Positions 10,135-21,367 of a DNA stretch of 50,278 bases are shown here, one piece after another. Numbering within the stretch: the stretch's first letter is position 1; every line of letters begins with the position of its first letter. Under the pieces are notes generated by a model that saw nothing but the letters and a program-made list of their open reading frames with translations, ran no database searches and was not told the DNA's origin. This stretch comes from Gammaproteobacteria bacterium (GTDB lineage: Bacteria > Pseudomonadota > Gammaproteobacteria > GCA-002705445 > GCA-002716945): assembly GCA_029246085.1 (NCBI GenBank), contig JAQWOB010000013.1, forward strand, positions 1-50,278, read 5' to 3'. The translations under genes and the position numbers were made by a program.

Positions 10135-11514
10135 GTGAAATCATACCTTATTTCGTCTACTAAAAAATCATCTGGAAAAACTATAATTGCCACTGGCCTA
10201 TGTTCAGTATTAAGCAACATTGATTCTTTGGCAGTTTTTAAAAAAGGCCCTGATTATATTGATCCACTATGGCTTAGCCAAGCATCAAAAGCTAAATGCT
10301 ATAATTTAGATTTTTTTACAATGACTAACTCAGAGATTAGAAAATTATATAAGAGCGCATCTCATGGAAAAAATATCTCTATTGTTGAAGGAAATAAAGG
10401 TTTATTTGATGGAGTTAGCTTGAATGGTATTGATAGCAACGCATCATTAGCGCATCTTTTAAAATTAGAGGTAATATTGGTTCTTGATTGTTCTGGCATA
10501 ACAAGAGGCATCGCACCTTTACTTCAAGGATATAAAAATTTCGACTCAAAAATAAAATATAAAGGAATTATTCTCAATAATATTGTAAGTGAGCGACATG
10601 AAAGTAAGATAATAAATGCAGTAAATGAATTTACAAAATTTAAAGTCATCGGGTCTGTTCATAAAAATAAAAACTTAAGTATTATAGAAAAAAGTCTCGG
10701 TCTAGAACCTGTCTTTCAAAACACTAGTACTAGAAAAATAATCAAAAATATATCATCGATAATAAAATCATCAATTGATATAAAATATTTCTCTCATAAA
10801 TCTGCCGATGCAAAAATTAAAACTATACCGAAAATAGTTACTAAACATAAAAAATATTCTGATTTAAAAATTGGTATTGCATTAGATCAAGCTTTTGGAT
10901 TTTATTATCCCGATGATCTTGATAAATTTAAATCTTATGGTGTAAAAATTATTTACTTTAATACTCTCAAAGATAAGTCATTACCGAAAGTTGACGGAAT
11001 TTTTATTGGGGGTGGTTTTCCTGAGAGGGTCGCCGATAAATTATATAAAAATAGTTCTATGATCAAATCTATCTCTAGTTTTATAAATTCAGGCATGCCT
11101 GTTTATGCCGAATGCGGAGGCTTAATGTATCTATGTGAGTCAATAAAAACAAGGACAAAAAAATTTAAAATGACTGGAATTATAAAAGGCAATATTGAAA
11201 TGTTTGATAAACCTATAGGCAGAGGATATGTAGAGCTTATGGTCAATGAAAAACATCCTTGGATGGATAAAGGTGATATAGTTAAATGCCATGAATTTCA
11301 TTACTCTGATATCAAGATAAAAAACAAGGTCTCTTTTTATGGTTTTAAAGTCATGCGAGGATATGGTATAAATAGCAAGCATGATGGTATATTATATAAA
11401 AATCTTGTCGCTTCTTATAGCCATTTGAGAGATACAGCTCAATCTAGATGGATTGAAAATTATTTGAACTTCATATATTGTATAAAAAATAATGAAACAA
11501 AAACAAATATTTGA
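10135..11514 (+). CDS. dsrN: DsrN, cobyrinate a,c-diamide synthase-like (siroheme amidase)
   Basis: CbiA-like N-terminal P-loop and GATase motif YAECGGLMYL; GTG start; operon position. Confidence 0.92.
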   Translation: MKSYLISSTKKSSGKTIIATGLCSVLSNIDSLAVFKKGPDYIDPLWLSQASKAKCYNLDFFTMTNSEIRKLYKSASHGKNISIVEGNKGLFDGVSLNGIDSNASLAHLLKLEVILVLDCSGITRGIAPLLQGYKNFDSKIKYKGIILNNIVSERHESKIINAVNEFTKFKVIGSVHKNKNLSIIEKSLGLEPVFQNTSTRKIIKNISSIIKSSIDIKYFSHKSADAKIKTIPKIVTKHKKYSDLKIGIALDQAFGFYYPDDLDKFKSYGVKIIYFNTLKDKSLPKVDGIFIGGGFPERVADKLYKNSSMIKSISSFINSGMPVYAECGGLMYLCESIKTRTKKFKMTGIIKGNIEMFDKPIGRGYVELMVNEKHPWMDKGDIVKCHEFHYSDIKIKNKVSFYGFKVMRGYGINSKHDGILYKNLVASYSHLRDTAQSRWIENYLNFIYCIKNNETKTNI

Positions 11515-11848
11515 AATTACTGATGCAGCAGCATCTCAGATAATTAAATCTTCTGAGTCGACTGACTCTAAGGATTGGCCATTGAGAATAGCAGTCAGTA
11601 TTGCCAGCGATGGTAAATATAACTATATGATGGGTTTTGATCAATCCAAGGAAGAAGATTTGCGTCTGAAGATTAATAAAGTTGAAATTATTATATCACC
11701 TGGATCGATGTTGAATCTTAAAAATTGTAAACTAGACTATGTAGAGTTAGAAAAAGGCAAGCATGAGTTTATTTTTCTAAACCCAAATGATCCAGCTTAT
11801 TCTCCACCAAATGATAATTTAGATGAGAATACTACTCACGACTTATAA
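11492..11848 (+). CDS. dsrR: DsrR, A-type (IscA-like) protein lacking Fe-S ligand cysteines
   Basis: IscA-like fold sequence downstream of dsrN; only one Cys, not in the IscA motif. Confidence 0.85.
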   Translation: MKQKQIFEITDAAASQIIKSSESTDSKDWPLRIAVSIASDGKYNYMMGFDQSKEEDLRLKINKVEIIISPGSMLNLKNCKLDYVELEKGKHEFIFLNPNDPAYSPPNDNLDENTTHDL

Positions 11849-12799
11849 ATCTCTAAGTTCCTTAGGAATACTAAAGGTTATGTCTTCTATAATAGTATCT
11901 TGTTTTATATTACCTAAAACTGCTCCATTCTTTACTAGGTAATCTATTACTTCATCCAACAGTATTTGGGGGGCTGAGGCACCAGCAGTAATACCAATAT
12001 TTTTATTATCCTGGAGTTCTTCTAAATTTATATCATGTTTATTATCTATAAGCTTAGAGGGAATATTATTTTTTAGTGCTAATTCTACCAATCTTTTTGA
12101 GTTAGAACTATTCACCGACCCAATAACTAGTAAGTAATCACAATATTTTAATATGGATTTAACCGCATCTTGTCTATTTTGTGTTGCATAACAAATATCA
12201 CTTTTAGCTGGTGATTGAATATGAGAATATTTTTTTATTAATTTAGCTATTATATCTTTAGTATCATCTATAGAAAGTGTTGTTTGCGTGACATAGGCTA
12301 AATTTTTATTCTCTATTCGAAGTTTATCTATATCATCTATGCTTTCTATCAGATGTATTTTTCCATTTGGTGATTTATATTGCCCTAGGGTCCCTTCTAT
12401 TTCTGGATGACCTTTATGACCAATTAATACAACATCAGTATTAGTCTGAGAATATCTATGTACTTCTAAATGAACTTTTGTAACCAATGGGCATGTAGCA
12501 TCAAATATTTTAAGATTTCTTTTTTCAGCATCTTTTTTAACTTTTATTGAAACACCATGAGCGCTATAAATAAGAATTGAGTTTTCTGGAACTAAATTAA
12601 TATCTTCAATAAATAAAACACCTCTTTTCTCAAGGTCTTCTATTACATATTTATTATGAACAACTTCATGTTTTACATATATAGGAGATCCAAAGATATC
12701 GATAGCTTTATTAACTATGTCTACCGCTCTTTCGACTCCAGCACAAAAACCACGAGGTGTAGCTAAAATAAGTCTAGTTTCTGAGAAAATATTATTCAT
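11843..12799 (-). CDS. ispH: 4-hydroxy-3-methylbut-2-enyl diphosphate reductase
   Basis: ILATPRGFCAGVERAVD, HGV and DATCPLVTKVH motifs. Confidence 0.97.
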   Translation of the reverse strand: MNNIFSETRLILATPRGFCAGVERAVDIVNKAIDIFGSPIYVKHEVVHNKYVIEDLEKRGVLFIEDINLVPENSILIYSAHGVSIKVKKDAEKRNLKIFDATCPLVTKVHLEVHRYSQTNTDVVLIGHKGHPEIEGTLGQYKSPNGKIHLIESIDDIDKLRIENKNLAYVTQTTLSIDDTKDIIAKLIKKYSHIQSPAKSDICYATQNRQDAVKSILKYCDYLLVIGSVNSSNSKRLVELALKNNIPSKLIDNKHDINLEELQDNKNIGITAGASAPQILLDEVIDYLVKNGAVLGNIKQDTIIEDITFSIPKELRDL

Positions 12800-13229
12800 C
12801 GATATTGATAATTTTTACCTTAAATATAATTTCATGTCCAGCCAATGGGTGATTTAAATCTAACAAAACATTGTCTTCATTAACTTGTTTTATCATAGCA
12901 AAGGCAGGGGAGACTTTTCCATCTTTTTCTTTAACATCAATTTCTATTATATTTCCTACTTTAACCATCTCTATGTTAGGAAATATGCTTATCTCTAGAG
13001 TTTTATTATGATTTTCATCTCTGAGCCCAAAAGCATCTTTAGGTTGTAGAGTCATTATCTGTTCATGGTCTGTTTCTAGTCCATATAAAGTCATCTCTAA
13101 TTTTATCGGTAATGTCCCATCACCAATTCTTACTAGAACAGGGTCAGAGTCAAAAGTAGATTCAAATATTATATTATTTATATTAGATATTGAATAATGT
13201 AATTTAACCAAAGAATTAAATTTAATCAT
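12792..13229 (-). CDS. fkpB: FKBP-type peptidyl-prolyl isomerase, SlpA/FkpB-like
   Basis: SlyD/SlpA-like sequence in the conserved lspA-fkpB-ispH order. Confidence 0.88.
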   Translation of the reverse strand: MIKFNSLVKLHYSISNINNIIFESTFDSDPVLVRIGDGTLPIKLEMTLYGLETDHEQIMTLQPKDAFGLRDENHNKTLEISIFPNIEMVKVGNIIEIDVKEKDGKVSPAFAMIKQVNEDNVLLDLNHPLAGHEIIFKVKIINIDE

Positions 13230-13696
13230 ATTCTCTCTTTATTTGTAAAATATGAAAGAAAAAGAAGAAGGGCGCCAATTGTAATAAACATATCAGCTAA
13301 ATTAAATATTCCCGGGAAATAGATATTGTCATAATGAATTATTATAAAATCTAAGACTGAGTTATTGAGTAACCTATCTAAAAAATTCCCCAATGCTCCT
13401 CCCAGAATTAAGATATATGAGGAATACTCGAATGTATTATAATTTTTATAATTTTTAATAAACAATGAAAATATTACTAAAATAATTACTGCTACTATAA
13501 ATGTAACTGAGTAGTTTATAAATAATGAGCTAGAGTCTAAAAAACTAAAAGCCACTCCTTTATTATAATATATTTCTAGTATTATATAGTTATTCACTAT
13601 AATAGAATTTTCCATTACAAGTTCTTTTATATAAAGCTTTGATATGTAATCTATTAGCACCAAGAAAGATATAGAAGTAATAGATAGACGATTCAT
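13226..13696 (-). CDS. lspA: Lipoprotein signal peptidase
   Basis: NKGVAFSF, GGALGNFLDR and FNLADMFI motifs. Confidence 0.95.
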   Translation of the reverse strand: MNRLSITSISFLVLIDYISKLYIKELVMENSIIVNNYIILEIYYNKGVAFSFLDSSSLFINYSVTFIVAVIILVIFSLFIKNYKNYNTFEYSSYILILGGALGNFLDRLLNNSVLDFIIIHYDNIYFPGIFNLADMFITIGALLLFLSYFTNKERI

Positions 13697-16455
13697 CAGC
13701 CTAATTTTCTTGTTTCGCCATTATTAAAAACATTTTCATAGCATCTAGAACATAATTTTTCATGTTCAGGTATGGATCCAACAGATTCATTTCTATGCCA
13801 ACATCTATCACATTTTTCATGATTATTTTTCTCAATAACTATGACAGGGTTATCTGTTAATGTTTTTTCTAAATGACATTCAGAAGAGATAAAAATAAAT
13901 TTTAATTCATCCCTTTTGTCTGCTAATTTTAAGTATATTTCTTCCTTAACTCCTAGTCTTATTGTTGCGTCGAGAGAAGAACCAATAATATCATTGTTTC
14001 TAGCCTCCTCTAATTTTTTTGAAACAGGTTGTTTTAAAGAAAATAAAATATCACCCAAGTCTTTTTCTTCATCATTCATTTCTACATCATACTTAATCCA
14101 TTCCTCTAAAAATACAGATTTAAGTTTTGCTCCTTCTATATGACGATACATTTCTTCTGCAGTAAATGATAGAATTGGAGCTATCCACAGATTAATCATT
14201 TTCAATAATTTTAAACATACGCTTTGACAAGATTTTCTTGCTAATCCTATTTTATGAGATGTATATAATCTATCTTTTACGATATCAAGATAGTAACCTC
14301 CTAATTGAATTGTGCAAAAATTTTGAATATCTTGTGCTATTTGATGAAATTTATAATTATCATAATTATTTTTAATTGATTCTTGTAAATCTAAGGCAGA
14401 TTGAATAATCCATTTATCTATAAGCATCATATCTGAGGATTTTACTTCTTCTTTTGTTTCGTCATAATCATTCACATTTGATAATAGAAATTTAATAGTG
14501 TTTCTTATTCTTCTGTAAGATTCTGTAGTACGTTTTATTATTTCTGGAGAAATATTCATCTCTTTTGTGTAATCTGTATTTGCTACCCAAAGCCTTAAGA
14601 TATCTGAACCCTTATCTTTTATGATAGCTTGTGGCGCAATCACATTACCTTGTGATTTCGACATTTTCTGACCTTCGGCATCCACAACAAAACCATGTGT
14701 CAGGACTGTCTTATATGGTGGTTTCCCAGTAGTTGCCAAGGCAGTGATTAAGGATGATTGAAACCATCCTCGATGCTGGTCTGAACCTTCTAGGTATAGA
14801 TCAGCAGTATCACCTAAGTCTCTTTGCTGCATTACAGAAAAATGTGAAATACCTGAGTCAAACCACACATCTAGTGTATCAGTAACCATATGATAATCTT
14901 CTTTGTCTTCACCTAGTAGTTCGCTTTTATCAAATTCAAACCAGGCTTCTATATTACCTTTTTCTATAATTTTTGCTGCTTTTTCAAGAATTAAGTCAGT
15001 TTTATTATGTAATTGATTTGTATCTTTATGAATAAAGAGAGGTATTGGAACGCCCCAGGATCTTTGTCTTGAAATACACCAGTCAGGCCTATTTTCAATC
15101 ATATTTTTTATTCTATCATGACCCCAGTCTGGTACCCAATTAACCCTTTCTAGGGTACTTAAAATATTTTCTCTTAATTTATTCTGATTCATACTCATAA
15201 ACCATTGCGGAGTAGCTCTGAATATTAAGGGAGTTTTAAATCTCCAGCAGTGTGGATAGCTATGTGAATATTTTTCATGATGGAGTAGTCTTGCATTTTT
15301 AGTTAATTCTTCAAGAATTAAGGGATTTACTTTCCGCACATGCATCCCTCCAAATTTTTCTAAAGAGTTTATAAATACACCTTTATCATTTACAGGGTTA
15401 AATACTTCTAGATTATTCTTTAAGCCTGCAATGTAGTCATCTTGACCATGCCCTGGTGCAATATGAACAAGTCCTGTACCATTTTCAGTTGTAACATGAT
15501 CAGCATTAATAATTGGGACTTCTTTATTATAAAAAGGATGTTGAGCCTTAAATTCTAGCAATTCTTTTCCTTGGATACTTCGTATAATCTTAATAGGTTT
15601 TAAGCTAAGTTTAGTTAACAGAGGTTCTAGTAAATCTTTAGCTACTATAATAGATTTATCACCAATATTGGCTAAAACATATTCAATTTTATTCCCGATG
15701 GCAATTGCTTGGTTAGCGGGTAGCGTCCATGGAGTAGTAGTCCAAATTATGAAAAAAATATCATTATTAGTTTTGATTTCAAATTTTTTTAGAAACATTT
15801 CTTGTTCTGATAGTTTAAATAGCACGTCAACTGCATCTGATATCACATCTTGATATTCAACCTCAGCTTCTGCCAATGCAGATTCAGATTCTATACACCA
15901 GTGAACAGGTTTAGAGCCAAAATATATATGATTATTAGCGATAATAGTAGCTAGGCTTCGGACAGCAGATGCTTCAAAAATTTTATCCATGCTTGTATAT
16001 GAATTATTCCAGTCAGCTGAAACGCCAAGCCTAATAAAATCTATTTTTTGGCGATCTACTTGTTTTGAAGCATACTCTCTACAAGCTTTTCTGAATGCAT
16101 TCTTATCATCTTGAAATTTTGACTTCCCATGTTTTTTTTCGATCATTAGCTCAATTGGGAGACCATGACAATCCCAGCCAGGGATAAAAGGGGTGTCATA
16201 TCCGGATATTGTCTTACTTTTTACAACAATATCTTTTAATATTTTATTAACAGCATGGCCTATGTGTATATCTCCATTTGCATATGGAGGACCATCATGT
16301 AAAATAAATTTTTTAGAACCTTTACTTTTTTTTCTTATTTCTTCATATAACTTAATGCTATCCCAATGCTTCAAAATCTCAGGCTCTCTATTAGGGAGAT
16401 TAGCCTTCATGGGAAAATCTGTTGATGGAAGATTTAAGGTATCCTTATAATTCAT
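13696..16455 (-). CDS. ileS: Isoleucyl-tRNA synthetase
   Basis: [24 protein letters not shown]-terminal Zn motif CDRCW...CSRC. Confidence 0.98.
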   Translation of the reverse strand: MNYKDTLNLPSTDFPMKANLPNREPEILKHWDSIKLYEEIRKKSKGSKKFILHDGPPYANGDIHIGHAVNKILKDIVVKSKTISGYDTPFIPGWDCHGLPIELMIEKKHGKSKFQDDKNAFRKACREYASKQVDRQKIDFIRLGVSADWNNSYTSMDKIFEASAVRSLATIIANNHIYFGSKPVHWCIESESALAEAEVEYQDVISDAVDVLFKLSEQEMFLKKFEIKTNNDIFFIIWTTTPWTLPANQAIAIGNKIEYVLANIGDKSIIVAKDLLEPLLTKLSLKPIKIIRSIQGKELLEFKAQHPFYNKEVPIINADHVTTENGTGLVHIAPGHGQDDYIAGLKNNLEVFNPVNDKGVFINSLEKFGGMHVRKVNPLILEELTKNARLLHHEKYSHSYPHCWRFKTPLIFRATPQWFMSMNQNKLRENILSTLERVNWVPDWGHDRIKNMIENRPDWCISRQRSWGVPIPLFIHKDTNQLHNKTDLILEKAAKIIEKGNIEAWFEFDKSELLGEDKEDYHMVTDTLDVWFDSGISHFSVMQQRDLGDTADLYLEGSDQHRGWFQSSLITALATTGKPPYKTVLTHGFVVDAEGQKMSKSQGNVIAPQAIIKDKGSDILRLWVANTDYTKEMNISPEIIKRTTESYRRIRNTIKFLLSNVNDYDETKEEVKSSDMMLIDKWIIQSALDLQESIKNNYDNYKFHQIAQDIQNFCTIQLGGYYLDIVKDRLYTSHKIGLARKSCQSVCLKLLKMINLWIAPILSFTAEEMYRHIEGAKLKSVFLEEWIKYDVEMNDEEKDLGDILFSLKQPVSKKLEEARNNDIIGSSLDATIRLGVKEEIYLKLADKRDELKFIFISSECHLEKTLTDNPVIVIEKNNHEKCDRCWHRNESVGSIPEHEKLCSRCYENVFNNGETRKLG

Positions 16456-17377
16456 TTTTTGTTCTCAAAATATTTAAAGCTATATTGTGATCATTTTTCA
16501 TTTGATCTACCAATTCTTCTTTAGTATTAAATTTAATCTGATCTCTAATTTTTTCTAAAAATATTACTTTAATAATTTCACCATATATATCTAATTTAAA
16601 ATTAAACATAAATACCTCTAGAACATCATTAGTTCCAGAGAATGTAGGCTTGCTTCCTATGCTAGCCAAGCCATATAATTTGTCACTATTCCCACGTAAT
16701 ACTTCCACTAAAAATATACCATTTATTGGATAAGATTTATATATTTCAATATTAGCAGTTGGATACCCTAACTCTCTACCTAGCTTTTCGCCATGAATAA
16801 TTTCACCTTGAATTGAGAATGGCTTTCTAAGTAGATTATTTGCTTCTAATATTTTTCCTGATATTAATAATTTACGTATACTTGTGCTACTTATTTTTTT
16901 ACCTGATATTTCTACCAAATTAACTGTGGTTACCTTGATGCCTTTGACATGCCCATATGATTGTAAAAGCTTAACATTGCCTATGCGTTTATACCCAAAT
17001 CTAAAGTCATTTCCGACGATAACATGTTTCGCATTAAGTTTTTTTATAAGAACCTCATCAATAAAGCTTTTTTCATCCATCTTAGAAAATTCTTCATTAA
17101 AAGGTATTAAGATTATTTCCTCAATTCCATAATCTTCAATAGAGTCTGACTTTTCAGCATTATTCATTAATCTAAAAAAATATTCATTCTGAAAATATTC
17201 TTCAGGCATCGGACTAAAGGTTAATACTATCGGTATAGTATTATTTTTTTTTGCAAGATCAATAGTTTTTTTAAGTAATTTTATATGGCCAATATGAAGA
17301 CCATCAAAGTTACCAATTGTTATTGATGAGGGACCATGATTATTAGGTATATCATCAAGACTATTAAATATTTTCAT
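16445..17377 (-). CDS. ribF: Bifunctional riboflavin kinase/FAD synthetase
   Basis: [10 protein letters not shown] and [11 protein letters not shown] motifs. Confidence 0.96.
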   Translation of the reverse strand: MKIFNSLDDIPNNHGPSSITIGNFDGLHIGHIKLLKKTIDLAKKNNTIPIVLTFSPMPEEYFQNEYFFRLMNNAEKSDSIEDYGIEEIILIPFNEEFSKMDEKSFIDEVLIKKLNAKHVIVGNDFRFGYKRIGNVKLLQSYGHVKGIKVTTVNLVEISGKKISSTSIRKLLISGKILEANNLLRKPFSIQGEIIHGEKLGRELGYPTANIEIYKSYPINGIFLVEVLRGNSDKLYGLASIGSKPTFSGTNDVLEVFMFNFKLDIYGEIIKVIFLEKIRDQIKFNTKEELVDQMKNDHNIALNILRTKNEL

Positions 17378-18954
17378 ATATAATTCTTTTTAATTTTATA
17401 ACCTAGTATATACATCATTGAGGCGTATATGGCTGCACCAAATATTATATACATAAGTAGTAACATGCCTCTAATATAATATACATTTTGCGCCCATTCT
17501 AAAACATCTATCAGTGTATAGCTAAGAATTATAGCCATAATAATACAGCTAAGTAATGACTGATAACTTGTTTTAGTAAAAAATGCACTTTCATCTAGAT
17601 AATTACTTTTTCTTAAATTTTTATATAATAAAATAACCTGTAACCAGGCTGATAGTGATGTAGCTAAAGCTAGAAATGCATGCGCGCCACTAAAAGGATT
17701 TTGCAAGTAATAAGTTAAAACAGATAGATTCATTACTATATTAAATATCACGGCTATCACACCATATCTAACGGGTGTTTTAGTATCTTGACGAGAGAAA
17801 AAAGCAGTTAATAGGACTTTCATTAAGATAAAAGCAGGCAATCCAATCGAGTACGCTATTAAGCTCAAAGAGCTCATCAAAGTATCATTAAAAGTAAAAC
17901 TACCATAATAAAATAAACTGACAATAATGTGACTGGATAATACTATTAATCCAAACATGGCTGGCAAACTAAAGATAACGGAAATATTTAATGCATTTTT
18001 TAATGTAGATTTATATGAAGAAATATCCTTTTTTGAATATTTTGCTGATAAAGCGGGAAGAATAACTGTTGCTATTGCAATACCAAAAACACCTAAAGGC
18101 AGCTCTACAAGTCTATCTGAATAATATAGCCAACTTATACTGCCGCTAATTAAAAGTGACGCAACAATTGAATCTATCATTAAGTTTATTTGGACGACAG
18201 CAGTGCCAAGTATTGCAGGTAACATTAATTTCATTACTTTGTTCACACCTGAAAATTTAAAGCTAATTTTTGGAGCAACTAATAAATCCATTTTATAAAG
18301 AAACGGTATTTGTATCATATACTGGAGGATACCTGCGATAAGAACTCCATAAGCTAAGGCTATGATGGGAGTAGAAAAAATATTGGTTAAATACAAGGCT
18401 GAAAATATTAGCGATATATTTAAAAATACAGGAGTTATGGCAGGTAATAAAAATTTGTTGAATGTGTTAAATATTCCTGCTGACATAGCTGTTAGTGAAA
18501 TAAAGAAAAGGTATGGAAAAGTTATTTTTAGCATATCTGAAGCTAATAAATATCTCCCTCCGCCTACCTCAAACCCAGGAGCAAAAAGGTTCACAATATT
18601 TTCTGAAAAAATTATACCAAAAAAAGTGATAATAAATAGAATTAACGTCAAATTACCCTGTATGTAGCTTATAAACCTTTTCAACTCAATCGGATTATTA
18701 ACTTTGTAGTCATTTAGTACAGGGACAAAAGACTGAATGAATGCTCCTTCAGCAAATAACCGTCTAAAAAAGTTTGGAATTTTAAATGCAACAAAAAATG
18801 CATCGGTATTTGATGATGCGCCAAATATATTAGCAAAAAGTATATCTCTAATAAAACCAGATATTCTTGATATAAATGTCATCCCACCTACGGTATAAGA
18901 CGATTTAGCTAGAGAATTCTCCCTATTTTCACTATTTTGGTCGATCATGGGCAA
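17374..18954 (-). CDS. murJ: Lipid II flippase MurJ (MviN)
   Basis: SRISGFIRDILFANIFGAS...DAFFVAFKIPNFFRRLFAEGAF; polytopic. Confidence 0.96.
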   Translation of the reverse strand: MPMIDQNSENRENSLAKSSYTVGGMTFISRISGFIRDILFANIFGASSNTDAFFVAFKIPNFFRRLFAEGAFIQSFVPVLNDYKVNNPIELKRFISYIQGNLTLILFIITFFGIIFSENIVNLFAPGFEVGGGRYLLASDMLKITFPYLFFISLTAMSAGIFNTFNKFLLPAITPVFLNISLIFSALYLTNIFSTPIIALAYGVLIAGILQYMIQIPFLYKMDLLVAPKISFKFSGVNKVMKLMLPAILGTAVVQINLMIDSIVASLLISGSISWLYYSDRLVELPLGVFGIAIATVILPALSAKYSKKDISSYKSTLKNALNISVIFSLPAMFGLIVLSSHIIVSLFYYGSFTFNDTLMSSLSLIAYSIGLPAFILMKVLLTAFFSRQDTKTPVRYGVIAVIFNIVMNLSVLTYYLQNPFSGAHAFLALATSLSAWLQVILLYKNLRKSNYLDESAFFTKTSYQSLLSCIIMAIILSYTLIDVLEWAQNVYYIRGMLLLMYIIFGAAIYASMMYILGYKIKKNYI

Positions 18955-18962
18955 TCTAAATG

Positions 18963-18991
18963 TTGACAGTAATCACCTACACTGAGATAAT
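18963..18991 (+). promoter_or_regulatory. Sigma70-type promoter for rpsT (TTGACA-17-GATAAT)
   Basis: -35 TTGACA at 18963-18968, -10 GATAAT at 18986-18991, 17-bp spacer. Confidence 0.7.
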
Positions 18992-19027
18992 CTTGTTTTA
19001 TTTTACCTTTAATTGGAGAAGAATACA

Positions 19028-19291
19028 TTGGCAAATACAGCACAAGCAAGAAAAAGAGTAAGGCAAGCAATTAAGGCTAGAGATAGAAATGTAGCTCAAA
19101 AATCAAATTTCAGAACATGTATAAAAAAAGTGTTGAAGTCACTTGCAGATAAGAACAAAGAAGAGTCAAATGCAAATTTTAAAGAAGCCATGTCTGTAAT
19201 GGATAAGCTTGTAGTTAAGGGTCTGATTCACAAAAATAAAGCTGCTAGACATAAATCACGTCTAAATGCACATATCAAAGCATTGGCATAA
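19028..19291 (+). CDS. rpsT: 30S ribosomal protein S20 (TTG start)
   Basis: ANTAQARKRVRQ... S20 sequence. TTG at 19028 follows GGAGAAG. The ORF-track start at 19013 would place the SD inside the gene. Confidence 0.95.
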   Translation: MANTAQARKRVRQAIKARDRNVAQKSNFRTCIKKVLKSLADKNKEESNANFKEAMSVMDKLVVKGLIHKNKAARHKSRLNAHIKALA

Positions 19292-19296
19292 ATATT

Positions 19297-20070
19297 TTAA
19301 TTAGACTTAAAATAAGTCCCTATATCTTCTTGATTCATAATTTTAGTTAAAATATTTTTCTCAAAACCAGAAGCTACAATTGTATCTGTCCCAGAAGCAG
19401 AAGCTATTTTCACTGCCTGTAATTTTGTCTTGAATCCACCAGTTCCAACATCACTTTTCGAGTTGGAGTCATATTTATTAATATCAATATCCTCGATATT
19501 ACATTCCTTTATGAGAACTGCATCCTTATTTAGATCTGGATTTTTATCATATAAACCTTGTTGATTTGTTAAAATGATCATTAAGTCGGCATCAAGTAAA
19601 TTTGATACCATGGCGGCTAAAGCATCGTTATCCCCAAGCTTAATCTCATCAGTTGCGACAACATCATTCTCATTTATAATAGGAATTACACTCATAGATA
19701 ATATCTTCTCTATCGTTGCTTTTGCATTTGAGTGTCTTTGTATATCATTCATATCCGCATGCGTCAGTAAAACTTGGGCCGTTAATAAATTGTAATCTTG
19801 AAATGATCTCTCATACATTCCCATTAATTGTTGTTGGCCTATTGCTGCCAAAGCTTGAAGAGATTCAAGTTCAATTGGTTTTTGATTAATATTTAAAATT
19901 TTTTGTCCTTGGCTAATAGCGCCAGATGTTACTATTACAAAATTCATTCCTTTTTTAATAAAATCATTAATTTGGGCTGTAAGAGATTTAATTAATTTAT
20001 CAGAAAGATTTTCATTACTACTAATTAAAGCACTTCCAATTTTTAAAACTATCATTTTGCAATCTTTCAC
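19297..20070 (-). CDS. proB: Glutamate 5-kinase, kinase domain only (no PUA domain)
   Basis: IGQQQLMGMYE, INENDVV and VGTGGFKTKLQA motifs; 257 aa. Confidence 0.93.
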   Translation of the reverse strand: MKDCKMIVLKIGSALISSNENLSDKLIKSLTAQINDFIKKGMNFVIVTSGAISQGQKILNINQKPIELESLQALAAIGQQQLMGMYERSFQDYNLLTAQVLLTHADMNDIQRHSNAKATIEKILSMSVIPIINENDVVATDEIKLGDNDALAAMVSNLLDADLMIILTNQQGLYDKNPDLNKDAVLIKECNIEDIDINKYDSNSKSDVGTGGFKTKLQAVKIASASGTDTIVASGFEKNILTKIMNQEDIGTYFKSN

Positions 20071-21071
20071 TGTAAATCTCTCAAATATTCAATAATATTT
20101 TCACACACTTCATCTAGCCCGGCCTTTTCTTTTGCAGATACAAAAAAAACATTTTTCTTGATTTTATTATTAACTGATTTTTTTAACATTTCTAACTCTT
20201 TTTCATCTAATAGGTCAATTTTGTTAAAGATATACCATTTATCTTTTTTACCCAGATCTTCATCATAATCTTCTAACTCTTTAGTTATTACATCAACATC
20301 TTGCAGAGCTTTATCAATATTATTTGTTGAAATATCAACCACATTTAATAATAGCTTTGTTCTAGAAATATGTTTAAGGAATTGTATGCCTAAGCCAGCA
20401 CCAGTAGATGCGCCAACTATCAAACCAGGTAAATCTGCTACAACAAATTTCTCATAGTCATTGATAAGAACTACTCCTAAATTTGGATGTATAGTCGTGA
20501 ATGCATAGTTAGCAATTTTTGGTGTAGCCATGCTTATTGAAGCTAAAATTGAACTTTTCCCAACGTTTGGTAGTCCAACTAATCCTACGTCAGCCAGTAC
20601 TTTTAATATTATTTTAAGTTCTCTCTCTTCGCCAGGCTTACCATCTGTAGTCTTTCGAGGAGCTCTATTTGTTGATGTTTTAAATCGAGTATTTCCTAAG
20701 CCAAACTCTCCACCAGAAGCTATTGTAATTGATTGCCCATCTCTTTCTAAATCACATATAAGTTCTTCAGTTTCCATATCATAAATGACACTTCCAGCAG
20801 GTAATTTTATTACTAAATCATCTCCAGATCGTCCCTTTTTGTTTCTTCCTCCACCTGTTTTACCATTAGGTGCAACGAACCTACTTTTATTTCTAAAATC
20901 AGCTAATGTATCTAGACCATCTTTAGCTTGGATAATCACAGATCCTCCATGACCACCATCTCCACCATCAGGCCCGCCAAATGGAATATATTTTTCTCTT
21001 CTAAAACTCAAACAGCCATTTCCGCCATTACCAGCTTTAACCAAGATTTTGGTTTCATCTATAAATTTCAT
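20067..21071 (-). CDS. obgE: Obg family GTPase
   Basis: N-terminal glycine-rich Obg domain; GLPNVGKSS. Confidence 0.97.
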   Translation of the reverse strand: MKFIDETKILVKAGNGGNGCLSFRREKYIPFGGPDGGDGGHGGSVIIQAKDGLDTLADFRNKSRFVAPNGKTGGGRNKKGRSGDDLVIKLPAGSVIYDMETEELICDLERDGQSITIASGGEFGLGNTRFKTSTNRAPRKTTDGKPGEERELKIILKVLADVGLVGLPNVGKSSILASISMATPKIANYAFTTIHPNLGVVLINDYEKFVVADLPGLIVGASTGAGLGIQFLKHISRTKLLLNVVDISTNNIDKALQDVDVITKELEDYDEDLGKKDKWYIFNKIDLLDEKELEMLKKSVNNKIKKNVFFVSAKEKAGLDEVCENIIEYLRDLQ

Positions 21072-21087
21072 ATGATTATTTTAGAAT

Positions 21088-21354
21088 TTAGATATTCTTT
21101 GAGGGTAAGACGCTTACAAACTTATGTCTGCCAAGGCCCTTTCTTTGGAATGCAACATAACCATCTGCTGTAGCAAATAAAGTATGATCTTTACCGCAAC
21201 CAACGTTAAGGCCAGCTTTAACAGGTGTGCCGCGTTGACGGAGAATTATATTTCCCGCTTTTACAAACTCACTTCCATACTTTTTGACTCCAAGTCGCTT
21301 GGACTCCGAATCTCTTCCGTTCTTAGTACTTCCGCCTGCCTTCTTGTGAGCCAT
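21088..21354 (-). CDS. rpmA: 50S ribosomal protein L27
   Basis: [27 protein letters not shown]. Confidence 0.98.
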   Translation of the reverse strand: MAHKKAGGSTKNGRDSESKRLGVKKYGSEFVKAGNIILRQRGTPVKAGLNVGCGKDHTLFATADGYVAFQRKGLGRHKFVSVLPSKNI

Positions 21355-21367
21355 TTTATTACCTTGC

